Shown: positions 25,667-34,887, counted from the first letter of the stretch. The stretch is 64,000 nt of DNA from Mesorhizobium_G sp050247155 (GCA_050247155.1 JBFWUS010000016.1:1-64000); one strand, 5' to 3'. Notes: generated by a model from the letters alone, not told the origin. Translations and numbers: made by a program.

Positions 25667-25794
25667 CGACATCCCCTCTGCGGACAAGGGACAATAGCGC
25701 AAATGCGCCGGAGGTGAAGGTCGATGTCTGGCGACGAGAAATGGAAACTGGGCGTTGAACAGACCTTGGCGCTATCGCTGCGATCTCAAGGGAC

Positions 25795-25870
<76 letters not shown>

Positions 25871-26077
25871 TTGCGGGCGCGACATGTAGGCGGTTCGGCC
25901 TGCCGCCGCAAGGAAAATCGCGGTGTTTTGTTTATCGCGAGAAGGGCGAGGCAGGCCCCGAGACGCGCCGCCGGCAAACGGCTGAAATGCCGCAGCGCAG
26001 CGCTTGACACTCCCCGGCGAACCCCTTAAGTCACCGCGCACAAGAGGCGGCTGGCAAGACAAGTCGCTTCCAAATGC

Positions 26078-26154
26078 GCGGGTGTAGCTCAGTCGGTTAG
26101 AGTGCCGGCCTGTCACGCCGGAGGTCGCGGGTTCGAGCCCCGTCACTCGCGCCA
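26078..26154 (+). tRNA. tRNA-Asp (anticodon GTC)
   Basis: Complete cloverleaf: acceptor GCGGGTG with CACTCGC (one G-U pair), D arm GCTC-AGTCGGTTA-GAGT, anticodon stem CCGGC with loop CTGTCAC, T arm GCGGG-TTCGAGC-CCCGT. The discriminator is G and CCA is encoded at 26152-26154. It is divergent from the tRNA-Val gene, 207 bases apart; that gap holds no gene I can support. Confidence 0.97.
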
Positions 26155-26319
26155 TTTCTTCTTTTTCTATGTGCTGTTCGATGCCACAACGCGCCGCCGC
26201 GTTGAGCAGGCTGGGTCCGGCCGCTGGCCCATGTCATTGAACCGCAACATTAATTTCACGCCCCTGTCATCGCGCCCGCCTATTTCGCCCGCATCTGATG
26301 GCAGCGGAGCGATTCGCCG

Positions 26320-27339
26320 ATGCGGTTTGGATGGATGCTGACGGCGCTCGCCTTCCTTGTGACTTCGGTTCACGCCGAATCGCTTGCAGCGCAGCGCACC
26401 GACGCGATCCTCGAACGGTTCCAGCATGCCAATCAGTGGCGCGACCACATCATGGTGGTGGCGCACCGCGCCGGCGTGCGTGAGAACGGCCGAATCGTCC
26501 GTGCGGAAAATTCGATTGCAGCGATCGAGACGGCGATTGCGCTCGGCGCCGAGATGGTCGAGCTCGATATCCAGAAGACCAGCGACAATGTCTATGTCGT
26601 GCTGCACGATAGTTGGCTCGATCGCACGACGACCTGCAAGGGCAGGCTCGTCGAGCGCAGCCTTGCGGATCTGGCGAGCTGCCGGCTGGTCGTGGAAGGG
26701 TCCGGCGAGGTAACCAACGAAGTCGTGCCGACACTGAAGCAGGCGCTGACCGCGGCGCGCGGCCGGGTGCTGGTGAACATCGACAACAAGCTCCAAACCT
26801 CTGATCTAAAGGACATCGTGGCAGTTGCGCGCGAGCTCGGGATGGAAGACCAGATCGTCGTGAAGCAGAACCTGTGGAATCGCGACAAGGTTTCCGAGGC
26901 GGTGACATTGATCGGCGATCTGGGGCAGGGCGCGCGCTTCATGCCGATCATCGCCGACGATGCGGTGAAGGATGTCGGCTTCATCGAGACCGCCACGAAG
27001 GCGGTCGCCGCCGACGCTGCTGAGATGATCGCCTGGCGGCGCGAGGCGGGCGCCGTCACCACCGATGGCGGCCTGTTGTTTGGCGCACGGGCCCGCGCGG
27101 TCGCGGCGCGGGGCGATTGGCATCTGTGGGTGAATACCTACGCCATCGTCAACAAGCCGGCCGGCTATCTCGCCGGCGGTCGTGGCGACGAGTTGGCGAC
27201 CATCGCCGCCAATCCTGCCGAGACATTCGGCTTCTGGGTCGATCGTGGTGCCACCATCATCCAGACCGACGAGCCGAAAGCAGCCATCGAATGGCTGACG
27301 GCCAATGGCTACCGAGTGCCCTACGACCTGACCAACTGA
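26320..27339 (+). CDS. Secreted glycerophosphodiester phosphodiesterase
   Basis: 339 aa with a signal peptide (MRFGWMLTALAFLVTSVHAES). The GDPD TIM-barrel motifs follow: VVAHRAGVREN with the catalytic histidine, ENSIAAIETAIALGAEMVELDIQKTSD with acidic metal ligands, and VVLHDSWLDRTT with the second catalytic His. It cleaves glycerophosphodiesters to glycerol-3-phosphate and alcohol, a phosphate- and carbon-scavenging reaction in the periplasm. A second, cytoplasmic GDPD occurs at 60873. SD GGAG is somewhat distant from the ATG. Confidence 0.93.
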   Translation: MRFGWMLTALAFLVTSVHAESLAAQRTDAILERFQHANQWRDHIMVVAHRAGVRENGRIVRAENSIAAIETAIALGAEMVELDIQKTSDNVYVVLHDSWLDRTTTCKGRLVERSLADLASCRLVVEGSGEVTNEVVPTLKQALTAARGRVLVNIDNKLQTSDLKDIVAVARELGMEDQIVVKQNLWNRDKVSEAVTLIGDLGQGARFMPIIADDAVKDVGFIETATKAVAADAAEMIAWRREAGAVTTDGGLLFGARARAVAARGDWHLWVNTYAIVNKPAGYLAGGRGDELATIAANPAETFGFWVDRGATIIQTDEPKAAIEWLTANGYRVPYDLTN

Positions 27340-27350
27340 GACTGGCGCTT

Positions 27351-27368
27351 GCGGCGTGGTCACGCCGC
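27351..27368. terminator. Hairpin between convergent GDPD and small membrane protein genes
   Basis: GCGGCGTG and CACGCCGC form a perfect 8-bp inverted repeat with two unpaired bases, 11 bases after the GDPD stop and 6 bases before the end of the convergent gene. The T run after it is poor, so termination efficiency is uncertain. Confidence 0.4.
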
Positions 27369-27374
27369 GGCGGG

Positions 27375-27656
27375 TCAACGTTGTGTCAGTCGGCGATAGA
27401 GTGCATGCGCGGCCAGGATTACGGCCAGGATGATGGCGTTGCTGAAGAGGCCCACGATGATGGCGGTGAGGCGGTCGGCGCCGGCGCTTCCCAACGTCAT
27501 GGGAATCAGTACAGCAACGAAGATCAGTCCGAGCACTGTCGGAACCAGTCTCCCCACTGCCTGGGCCGTGTTGGCCGCTGTCAGCGTGAGTGCGATCAAA
27601 AGGCCGATGCGGAACGGCTCGACAAGTTGCGATGCAAGAATATCCAATACACCCAT
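27375..27656 (-). CDS. Small membrane protein, function unknown
   Basis: 93 aa. The start at 27656 has AGGA six bases upstream (ATGAGGACCAC); a longer frame adds 14 residues without a ribosome site. Two or three hydrophobic segments are visible: FRIGLLIALTLTAANTAQAV, VPTVLGLIFVAVLIPM and IIVGLFSNAIILAVILAAHALY, ending with basic RRLTQR. No recognised domain. It lies between the GDPD and MFS genes but is transcribed toward the GDPD. Confidence 0.65.
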   Translation of the reverse strand: MGVLDILASQLVEPFRIGLLIALTLTAANTAQAVGRLVPTVLGLIFVAVLIPMTLGSAGADRLTAIIVGLFSNAIILAVILAAHALYRRLTQR

Positions 27657-27855
27657 GTGGTCCTCATTCGCCGCAGGTACTACAGGCTCGTCCGGCATGG
27701 CGGCGTCAAGCGGCGATCTATTAGACGAAAGTCATAATCCCAAAGCAGCGCTGCAATTGGGCGGCAGTTTCTGCCATTTTCCGCCGCGATGGCAACGCGG
27801 CCCGAGGAGAGTCGCGTGGTCACGCCAACGCCACGAACCCAAGGGAGGGGCTATA

Positions 27856-29748
27856 ATGGCAATATCCGCGACAGCCGGCGAACAATCGCGCGGCATGACC
27901 CGGGAGGAGAAGAAGGTCATCTTCGCTTCCTCGCTCGGCACGGTTTTCGAGTGGTACGATTTTTATCTGTACGGTTCGCTCGCCGCCTTCATCGGCGCGA
28001 CCTTCTTCAGCCCGGAAATCTCGGAAGCCACGCGCAACATCTTCGCGCTGCTGGCCTTTGCCGCGGGCTTCCTCGTGCGCCCGTTCGGCGCTTTGGTGTT
28101 CGGCCGGCTGGGCGATCTCGTCGGTCGCAAATACACCTTCCTAGTGACCATGGCGATCATGGGTCTTTCGACTTTTCTCGTCGGCTTGCTGCCGGGTTAT
28201 GCAACGCTTGGCATCCTCGCGCCGATTATCCTGATCGGGCTGCGCATGTTGCAAGGTCTTGCGCTCGGCGGCGAATATGGCGGTGCGGCGACCTATGTCG
28301 CCGAACATGCGCCGGACGACCGCCGCGGCTATTACACGTCCTGGATTCAGACCACCGCGACGCTCGGCCTTTTCCTGTCGCTGCTCGTCATTCTGGCCGT
28401 GCAGGGCTTCATGTCGAAGGCCGAGTTCGCCGCCTGGGGTTGGCGCATACCGTTCCTGATCTCGTTCCTGCTGCTGCTGGTATCGATCTGGATCCGGCTC
28501 TCTTTGTCTGAATCGCCCGCCTTTAAAAAGATGAAGGAAGAAGGCAAAACCTCCAAAGCGCCGCTTTCGGAAGCCTTTGGCACCTGGAAAAACGCCAAAA
28601 TCGCGATCCTGGCGCTGCTCGGCCTGACCGCCGGCCAGGCCGTGGTCTGGTACACTGGCCAGTTCTACGCGCTGTTCTTCCTGACCAACGTGCTGAAAGT
28701 CGACGCCGCCACGGTCAATGTCATGATAGCGACCGCGCTCGCCGTTGGGTCGATCTTCTTCGTGGTGTTCGGCTGGCTGTCTGACAAGATCGGCCGCAAG
28801 TGGATCATCATGGCGGGCCTCGCCTTGGCGATCGTGACCTACTTCCCGCTGTTCAAGGCGCTGACCTGGGCTGCCAATCCGGCTCTTGCCTCCGCGCAGG
28901 AGAACGTACGGGCTACCATCACTGCGGCGCCTGGCGATTGCACCTTCCAGTTCAATCCGGTCGGCACCGCAAAGTTCACCAAGTCGTGCGACATCGCCAC
29001 GGGCTTCCTGGCCCGCAACTCGGTGCCGTATGACGTGGAAATGACGGCCGCCGCTGGAACGCCGGCTCAGGTCAAGGTCAAGGACGCGGTAATCGCATCT
29101 TATGATGCGACCGCCGCTGGCGCCGACGCCGCAAAGATGGGCGCGGCCTTCCAGAAGGCGACGTTCGCCGCGCTGCATGAAGCGGGCTATCCGCTCAACC
29201 GCGCGCCGACCGTGGTAGCCGACCAGAAGCTTGACGCCTTCGTCGCGGCAAATCCTGACCTAAAGCTCGACGCCGCGGCAATCCGCGCCGGCGACAAGAA
29301 GGTGATGCCGCTGGACGAAGCGGTAACGGCCAAGTTGGTCGAAGCCGAGGAAGTGGGACAAGTGACGGAAGTCACGACCTACACCATTCCTGGCGCCGGC
29401 GCTTACGCGATGGTGGCCGATCCCGCAGCCGTCAACTGGTGGAAGGTCGTCGGACTCCTGTTCATCCTCATGATCTACGTCACGATGGTGTACGGTCCGA
29501 TCGCAGCCATGCTCGTCGAGATGTTCCCGACCCGCATCCGCTACACCGGCATGTCGCTGCCGTATCACATCGGCAACGGCTGGTTCGGCGGACTGCTGCC
29601 GGCGACCGTGTTTGCCATGAGTGCCGCGGCCGGCGACATCTACTACGGCCTCTGGTATCCGATCGCGATTGCGGCCATGTCGCTGGTTATCGGCTCGCTG
29701 TTCGTGAAAGACACGTTGGGCACGAACCTGGACGACAAGGAAGCGTAA
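27856..29748 (+). CDS. MFS metabolite:H+ symporter with large periplasmic insertion
   Basis: 630 aa, about 200 longer than usual. The N-terminal half is a standard MHS-type MFS protein: FEWYDFYLYGSLAAFIG in helix 1, GRLGDLVGRKYTF in loop 2-3, RMLQGLALGGEYGGAATYVAEH in helix 4. DKIGRKWIIMAG marks loop 8-9. Between helix 9 (ending about residue 334) and helix 10 (starting about 526, WWKVVGLLFILMIYV) lies a soluble, Ala/Lys/Asp-rich stretch of about 190 residues with two cysteines (CTFQF and SCD), placed outside the membrane by topology. Start at 27856 follows GGGAGGGG. Dicarboxylate or related acid uptake is likely but unproven. Confidence 0.85.
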   Translation: MAISATAGEQSRGMTREEKKVIFASSLGTVFEWYDFYLYGSLAAFIGATFFSPEISEATRNIFALLAFAAGFLVRPFGALVFGRLGDLVGRKYTFLVTMAIMGLSTFLVGLLPGYATLGILAPIILIGLRMLQGLALGGEYGGAATYVAEHAPDDRRGYYTSWIQTTATLGLFLSLLVILAVQGFMSKAEFAAWGWRIPFLISFLLLLVSIWIRLSLSESPAFKKMKEEGKTSKAPLSEAFGTWKNAKIAILALLGLTAGQAVVWYTGQFYALFFLTNVLKVDAATVNVMIATALAVGSIFFVVFGWLSDKIGRKWIIMAGLALAIVTYFPLFKALTWAANPALASAQENVRATITAAPGDCTFQFNPVGTAKFTKSCDIATGFLARNSVPYDVEMTAAAGTPAQVKVKDAVIASYDATAAGADAAKMGAAFQKATFAALHEAGYPLNRAPTVVADQKLDAFVAANPDLKLDAAAIRAGDKKVMPLDEAVTAKLVEAEEVGQVTEVTTYTIPGAGAYAMVADPAAVNWWKVVGLLFILMIYVTMVYGPIAAMLVEMFPTRIRYTGMSLPYHIGNGWFGGLLPATVFAMSAAAGDIYYGLWYPIAIAAMSLVIGSLFVKDTLGTNLDDKEA

Positions 29749-29770
29749 GCAGCGCAACCTCTACGATTAC

Positions 29771-29804
29771 GGCCTGGTGCGAGCGATCGCGCCGGGCCTT
29801 TTTT
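29771..29804 (+). terminator. Rho-independent terminator of the MFS gene
   Basis: GGCCTGGTGCG pairs with CGCGCCGGGCC (11 pairs, two of them G-U) around the loop AGCGAT, followed directly by six T residues. It lies 22 bases after the MFS stop codon and reads in the same direction. Confidence 0.88.
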
Positions 29805-29882
29805 CTATTTCCGTTCCACCATCATTTTGCTGGAATGCCATACTGATATCGCGCCATCGCACGGCATAGGGCGGGATGTTAT

Positions 29883-30158
29883 ATGCTTCTAAGATTCTTC
29901 CTGGCGCTGGCCGCTTTCGCAGCTATTGCGGTTCCGGCAGTGTGGCTCTCATCCGAGCCTGTGCGAGCGCAGGAGATCGAGCATTACACAGTCTACTGCG
30001 CCGACGACCGCATCGAGGTGTCGTTCTGGGATCTGGAGCAGATGAAGGTGCGGCGCGGCTCGGATGTCTGCCAGTTCGCCAGCTATACGAGCTACAGTTC
30101 GGCGCTGGATTTTGCCAGGAAGAACTTTGGCGGCGAAGGCAATGCGTGCACTTGTTGA
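29883..30158 (+). CDS. Small exported protein, function unknown
   Basis: 91 aa. A signal peptide (MLLRFFLALAAFAAIAVPAVW, cleaved after about VRA-Q) is followed by a 60-residue mature part with cysteines at VYCADDR, DVCQF and a C-terminal ACTC. The cysteines could form disulfides in the periplasm. No family is recognised. It is convergent with topA; the stops are 21 bases apart. The conserved-looking mature region, export signal and in-frame length support it as real. Confidence 0.6.
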   Translation: MLLRFFLALAAFAAIAVPAVWLSSEPVRAQEIEHYTVYCADDRIEVSFWDLEQMKVRRGSDVCQFASYTSYSSALDFARKNFGGEGNACTC

Positions 30159-30179
30159 TCTGGCGGTCCGGTTCAGCGC

Positions 30180-32741
30180 CTACGACTTCTTGCCCCGCTT
30201 GAACGGCTTCTTGCCGCCGCCAGCGCCGTCCTTTTCCGCCTTGGCGGCGATCAGAGCCAGCGCTTCGTCCATGGTCACGCTCGCCGGATCCTTGCCCTTC
30301 GGCAACGTCGCGTTGATCTTGCCGAAGTTGACGTAAGGTCCGTAGCGGCCGTCACGCACGGTGACATTGCCGCTGCCATCCGGGTGCGCGCCAAGGTCTT
30401 TCAGCGCCGCCGGCGTGCCGCGCCCGGCGCGCGGTCCTTTGTTCTGCTTTTCGGCAATGACTGAAACGGCGCGATTGAGGCCGATCGAGAAGACGTCCTC
30501 GATCGATTCCAGATTGGCGTAGGTGCCGTCGTGCAGCACGAATGGTCCATAGCGGCCGAGCCCGGCCGAAATCATCTTGCCGCTTTCGGGATGCTTGCCG
30601 ACATCGCGCGGCAGGGAGAGCAGCGCCAGCGCCTTTTCGTGATCGATCGACTCGGCCGTCCAGCCCTTCGGCAAGCTGGAACGCTTAGCGTCCTTGCCGT
30701 CACCGCGCTGGATATACGGCCCGAACCGGCCGGAACGCAGCGTGATTTCCTCGTTGGTGTAGGGGTCCTTACCCAACACCTTGTCGCCGCTTTCGGCGGC
30801 TTCGGCTTCCCCATTGTTGGCGTCGCCGAGCTGTCGCGTATAGCCGCAGTCGGGATAGTTCGAGCAACCGACAAAGGCGCCGTATTTGCCGAGACGCAGC
30901 GACAGCGTGCCCACGCCGCATTTCGGGCAGGTGCGCGGGTCTGAACCGTCTTCTCGCGCTGGGAAGAGCAGCGGCGCAAGATCCTCGTTGAGGGCATTCA
31001 GCACGTCGGTGACGCGCAGTTCTTTGATGTTGGCGACGGCAGAGGAAAAATCGTTCCAGAAATCGCGCAGGACCTCCTTGTAAGCCAGCTTTCCGTCGGA
31101 AATCTCGTCCAGCTTCTCCTCGAGCGCGGCGGTGAAATCATATTCGACATATTTGTCGAAGAAGCTTTCCAGGAAGGCCGTGACGATGCGCCCGCGCGAA
31201 TGCGGGATCAGCTTGCGCTTGTCGATGACCACATATTCGCGGTCTTCCAGCGTCTTCAGCGTGGACGCATAGGTGGACGGCCGGCCGATGCCGAGCTCTT
31301 CCATCTTCTTGATGAGTGAGGCTTCCGAATAGCGCGGCGGCGGCTCGGTTGTGTGCTGTGTGGCGTTGATCTGTTCGCGCTTCAGCGCCTCGCCGGACTT
31401 GATCTCGGGCAGACGCTTGTTTTCCTCGTCCTCGGAATCCTCTTCCTTCTGATCGGTGTAGGCGGCGATGAAGCCGTCGAATTTGATCACCGAACCGACA
31501 GCGCGCAGGCCGGCGGTCTTGCTGGCATTTGTCGCCTCGATTTCGACGGTCGTGCGTTCGATCTCGGCGGGATTCATCTGGCTGGCTATCGCGCGTTTCC
31601 AGATGATCTCATAGAGACGTGCCTGGTCAGCATCGAGATACTTGCGGACTTCCTGCGGCAGGCGCGAGAAATCCGTCGGGCGAATCGCCTCGTGTGCTTC
31701 CTGTGCATTCTTGGCCTTGGTGGTATAGTAGCGCGGCTTTTCCGGCAGATAGCGGTCGCCGAATTCGCGGGCGATCGACGCTCGCGCCGCCTCAATGGCT
31801 TCGGGGGCCATCTGGACTCCATCGGTACGCATATAGGTGATCAGGCCGGCCGTCTCGCCGCCGAGATCCAATCCTTCATAGAGGCGCTGGGCGACTTGCA
31901 TAGTGCGGTTGGCCGAGAAACCAAGCCGGGATGACGCCGCCTGCTGCAAGGTTGACGTCGTGAATGGCGGGCCGGGATTGCGCCGGGTCGGCTTTGCCTC
32001 CACTGACAGGGCACGGAAGGTCGCACCGTTCAGCATATTCTTGATGCCGTCGGCCTGGTCCTTCGTCTTGATGTCGAGTTTCTGCAGCTTCTTACCGTCA
32101 TAGGCGGTCAGCCGGGCCTCGAAGGATTCGGTGCGCGGCGTCTGCAGGATCGCCGCGATGTTCCAATACTCCTCGCGAACAAAGCGCTCGATCTCCGCCT
32201 CGCGGTCGCAGACCAGCCGCAGCGCGACCGACTGGACGCGGCCAGCTGAGCGCGCGCCCGGGAGTTTTCGCCAAAGAACCGGGGAAAGCGTGAAGCCAAC
32301 GAGATAATCGAGTGCGCGGCGGGCGAGATAGGCCTCAACCAGCGGCGCGTCGATGTCGCGCGGATGCTGCATCGCCTCGGTGACAGACTGTTTGGTGATC
32401 GCATTGAAAACCACACGGCTGACCGGCTTGTCTTTCAGCGCGCGCTTCTGTTTGAGCACTTCAAGCACATGCCAGGAAATAGCCTCGCCCTCGCGGTCGG
32501 GGTCGGTGGCGAGGATCAGGCCGTCAGCATCTTTGACTGCCTTGGCAATGTCGGCCAGGCGCTTGCCGGACGCTGTATCGACCGACCAGGACATGGCGAA
32601 GTCTTCGTCCGGGCGGACGGAACCGTCCTTGGCCGGCAGATCGCGCACATGCCCAAACGAGGCCAGCACCTTGTAGTTGCGACCCAGATATTTGTTGATG
32701 GTTTTCGCCTTGGCGGGCGACTCGACGACGACAACGTCCAT
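30180..32741 (-). CDS. topA: DNA topoisomerase I (type IA)
   Basis: 853 aa; relaxes negative supercoils. The toprim domain starts DVVVVESPAKAKTINKYLG; the catalytic tyrosine is in AGLITYMRTDGVQM (about residue 310); IGRPSTYASTLKTLEDREYV is the standard conserved segment. After the catalytic core is one four-cysteine zinc ribbon (CPKCGVGTLSLRL and CSNYPDCGY), then several degenerate zinc-free repeats (DPYTNEEITLRSGRFGPYIQ, and similar GRYGPFV and GRYGPYVNFG units) and a basic tail. The ATG at 32741 gives the correct family N-terminus. Confidence 0.96.
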   Translation of the reverse strand: MDVVVVESPAKAKTINKYLGRNYKVLASFGHVRDLPAKDGSVRPDEDFAMSWSVDTASGKRLADIAKAVKDADGLILATDPDREGEAISWHVLEVLKQKRALKDKPVSRVVFNAITKQSVTEAMQHPRDIDAPLVEAYLARRALDYLVGFTLSPVLWRKLPGARSAGRVQSVALRLVCDREAEIERFVREEYWNIAAILQTPRTESFEARLTAYDGKKLQKLDIKTKDQADGIKNMLNGATFRALSVEAKPTRRNPGPPFTTSTLQQAASSRLGFSANRTMQVAQRLYEGLDLGGETAGLITYMRTDGVQMAPEAIEAARASIAREFGDRYLPEKPRYYTTKAKNAQEAHEAIRPTDFSRLPQEVRKYLDADQARLYEIIWKRAIASQMNPAEIERTTVEIEATNASKTAGLRAVGSVIKFDGFIAAYTDQKEEDSEDEENKRLPEIKSGEALKREQINATQHTTEPPPRYSEASLIKKMEELGIGRPSTYASTLKTLEDREYVVIDKRKLIPHSRGRIVTAFLESFFDKYVEYDFTAALEEKLDEISDGKLAYKEVLRDFWNDFSSAVANIKELRVTDVLNALNEDLAPLLFPAREDGSDPRTCPKCGVGTLSLRLGKYGAFVGCSNYPDCGYTRQLGDANNGEAEAAESGDKVLGKDPYTNEEITLRSGRFGPYIQRGDGKDAKRSSLPKGWTAESIDHEKALALLSLPRDVGKHPESGKMISAGLGRYGPFVLHDGTYANLESIEDVFSIGLNRAVSVIAEKQNKGPRAGRGTPAALKDLGAHPDGSGNVTVRDGRYGPYVNFGKINATLPKGKDPASVTMDEALALIAAKAEKDGAGGGKKPFKRGKKS

Positions 32742-32879
32742 GAATTCTCTAAAGTTATGGGCCGGTGAGGCAGGCGCGCCGAAACAAGCGCGGCGCAAGA
32801 AGCCCGTTCAAATGGCTGCGGTTTTGCGCGGGGTCAAGACCCGCCCCTGGTTTTGTCCTACTTCGGCAAGAGGAAACTT

Positions 32880-32939
32880 ATGGTAAAATATGTGATGATT
32901 GCAATTTTTGATTTCGTAACTAGACTGCAAAAGCAGTGA
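32880..32939 (+). CDS. Possible 19-aa hydrophobic peptide
   Basis: ATG at 32880 with AGAGGA six bases upstream opens MVKYVMIAIFDFVTRLQKQ, then TGA. The peptide could form a short amphipathic or membrane-spanning helix with basic residues at both ends. The local DNA is AT-rich compared with its surroundings. It lies alone in a 256-bp gap upstream of topA, divergent from it, and 58 bases before the next gene. It could equally be chance; conservation would decide. Confidence 0.25.
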   Translation: MVKYVMIAIFDFVTRLQKQ

Positions 32940-32997
32940 GGGTCTACGGCCCGCTTTGCAGAGGCATAGAGGGCCAGAATAGTGGAGTGAGCGGGAT

Positions 32998-33201
32998 ATG
33001 AACGCGCCGGCGGCTAGTGAGGCGAGGGATAAGGTCGACTATGTCAGATCCATGCTCAAGCAGCTGCAAGACATGGCGCGTGCCGAGGGAAACGACATGC
33101 TAGCCTATCTCATCGAAATGGCTCATATCGAGGCCAACGACATCGTGCGCGGCTCGCGGAACTCAAAAATCGCCTTCAATGAGCGACACAGCGCCGCCTG
33201 A
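32998..33201 (+). CDS. Small helical protein of unknown function
   Basis: 67 aa. Helical, polar and without membrane segment: DKVDYVRSMLKQLQDMARAEGNDML, then AYLIEMAHIEANDIVRG. I recognise this as a type of short conserved protein of rhizobia without a known role. GGAG and GCGGG lie within 15 bases of the ATG. Its last 39 bases overlap the 3' end of dprA on the opposite strand, so the pair forms complementary transcripts. Confidence 0.65.
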   Translation: MNAPAASEARDKVDYVRSMLKQLQDMARAEGNDMLAYLIEMAHIEANDIVRGSRNSKIAFNERHSAA

Positions 33202-34290
33202 ATGGCGCTCCAGCCGGCCGGCCAAATCAAGTTCAAGCAGGATCATGAAGACCTGAGCCGGATGTAGTCCGGTATGTCGGATCAACTCGTCGATACCAGT
33301 CGGCGTTGGGCCGAGCGCCTCGATGAGCTTGGCACGATCAGAGTCGCGCGGCGGCGGTGTCGAGGCAAAGTCCGCCGGTTCTTCCAGCCGCTCGCGTGCA
33401 GGCGGCGACATGCCGACGAGCGGTGCAAGGTGCGCTTCCACGTCAGCCGCTTCGGTTATCAAGGTCGCGCCTTCCTTCAGAAGACCATTAGTCCCAGCAG
33501 CGCGCGGGTCGAGCGGCGAGCCAGGGACAGCGAAGACGAGTCGGCCCATCTCCCCCGCCAACCGCGCGCTGATCAATGACCCCGAGCGCTTTGCGGCTTC
33601 GACGACTACGAGACCGAGCGAAAGACCCGCGATCAGCCGGTTGCGGCGTGGAAAATCCTGCGCGCGCGGTTCGTGGCCGAACGGCATTTCGGAAACGACC
33701 GCGCCGCTGCCAGCGGCGATATCGTCATAGAGGTCGAGATTTTCGGGCGGGTAGGGACGGTCAAGGCCGCCGGCCAGCACGGCGACGGTGCCGGTAGGTA
33801 GTGCACCAATATGGGCAGCGGCGTCGATGCCGCGCGCCAGGCCGGAGATGACCGCGTAGCCACCCTTGCCGAGATCACGCGCAAGCATCCGCGCCATCTT
33901 GATGCCGGCAAGGGATGCGTTGCGCGCCCCGACAATGCCGACCGCCGGCAACTTGAACACGGCAGGCTCGCCTTTGACGGCGAGGATAGGCGGCGGTTGT
34001 TCCATGCGCCTAAGCATTGGCGGATAGTCGGCTTCGCCAATAGCCACCAACGCGGCGCCGACTTTGTTGGCGGTCTCCAGCTCGGCTTCGGCCTCGATAA
34101 TCGACGGAATGCGCGCTATACGCTGCGCGCCGCCCGAAATCATCAACTCGGGAAGCATTTCGAGCGCGGCTTCGGCCGAACCGAATCGATTGATCAGATC
34201 GCGAAAGGTGGCCGGTCCGACATTCGGCGTGCGGATCAGGCGAAGCCAACTGATGCGTTGCTTGTCGCTGAGGCGCGGCGCAGTCGCCAC
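33163..34290 (-). CDS. dprA: DNA-processing protein DprA
   Basis: 375 aa. DprA binds incoming single-stranded DNA during transformation and loads RecA. An N-terminal SAM-like helical region (RISWLRLIRTPNVGPATFRDLI) precedes the Rossmann fold with VGIVGARNASLAG, ISGLARGIDAAAHIGAL, SEMPFGHEPRAQDFPRRNRLI and VFAVPGSPLDPRAAGTN. A C-terminal winged-helix domain (RAKLIEALGPTPTGIDELIRHTG) completes it. It uses GTG at 34290, three bases after the plsY stop. The real role in a rhizobium is uncertain because competence is not well established there. Confidence 0.93.
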   Translation of the reverse strand: MATAPRLSDKQRISWLRLIRTPNVGPATFRDLINRFGSAEAALEMLPELMISGGAQRIARIPSIIEAEAELETANKVGAALVAIGEADYPPMLRRMEQPPPILAVKGEPAVFKLPAVGIVGARNASLAGIKMARMLARDLGKGGYAVISGLARGIDAAAHIGALPTGTVAVLAGGLDRPYPPENLDLYDDIAAGSGAVVSEMPFGHEPRAQDFPRRNRLIAGLSLGLVVVEAAKRSGSLISARLAGEMGRLVFAVPGSPLDPRAAGTNGLLKEGATLITEAADVEAHLAPLVGMSPPARERLEEPADFASTPPPRDSDRAKLIEALGPTPTGIDELIRHTGLHPAQVFMILLELDLAGRLERHSGGAVSLIEGDF

Positions 34291-34293
34291 CCG

Positions 34294-34887
34294 TCAGCCC
34301 TTCGATCCGATGCGGCTTTCTGTGCCCGCCATCAAACGCTGGATATTGGCCCTGTGCTTGTAGAACACGAGGACGCTCATGACGACAAACAGGATCGCAA
34401 CAGCGGGACCGGCGAGGAAATGGAGGCCAATGGGCATGATGATGGCCGCGGTCAGGGCCGCCAGCGATGAGTATCGGCTGGCGAATGCTACTCCGAGCCA
34501 CACCAGCGCGAAAAGCAAGAAACCTTTCCAGGACAGGCCAAGCAGCACACCGAGGTAGGTTGCGACGCCCTTGCCGCCCTTGAAGTTGAGCCAGACCGGG
34601 TAAAGATGGCCGAGAAATGCGCCGAGCCCGGCAGCCAAGGCGGCGATCGGTCCGGCATAAGTGCCGGCGAGCAGCACCGCAGCGGTTCCTTTCAACGCAT
34701 CGAGCAGCAAGGTTGCGGCGGCGAGACCCTTGTTGCCCGTGCGCAGCACATTGGTGGCGCCGATATTGCCAGAGCCGATAGAGCGCACATCGCCAAGGCC
34801 GGCGGCGCGGGTCAACAGCAGTCCGAACGGAATCGAGCCCAGCAGATAGCCGAATGCTAGCGCGAGAAATAAGATGAGATTATCCAA
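34294..34887 (-). CDS. plsY: Glycerol-3-phosphate acyltransferase (acyl-phosphate dependent)
   Basis: 197 aa multi-pass membrane enzyme that transfers an acyl chain from acyl-phosphate to glycerol-3-phosphate, the first step of phospholipid synthesis. Family motifs are SIPFGLLLTR with the catalytic serine and arginine, GSGNIGATNVLRTGN, a middle GHLYPVWLNFKGGKGVATYLG and the final FYKHRANIQRL. It uses a TTG start at 34887, with GGGAGGGG just upstream. It is followed three bases later by dprA and preceded by the pyrimidine genes; all are on the same strand, so a joint transcript is likely. Confidence 0.94.
   Translation of the reverse strand: MDNLILFLALAFGYLLGSIPFGLLLTRAAGLGDVRSIGSGNIGATNVLRTGNKGLAAATLLLDALKGTAAVLLAGTYAGPIAALAAGLGAFLGHLYPVWLNFKGGKGVATYLGVLLGLSWKGFLLFALVWLGVAFASRYSSLAALTAAIIMPIGLHFLAGPAVAILFVVMSVLVFYKHRANIQRLMAGTESRIGSKG

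Noticed and set aside
28141..29178. 345-residue antisense frame over the MFS gene
   Set aside because: Complementary to a clear transporter gene; composition is Arg-rich and without domain.
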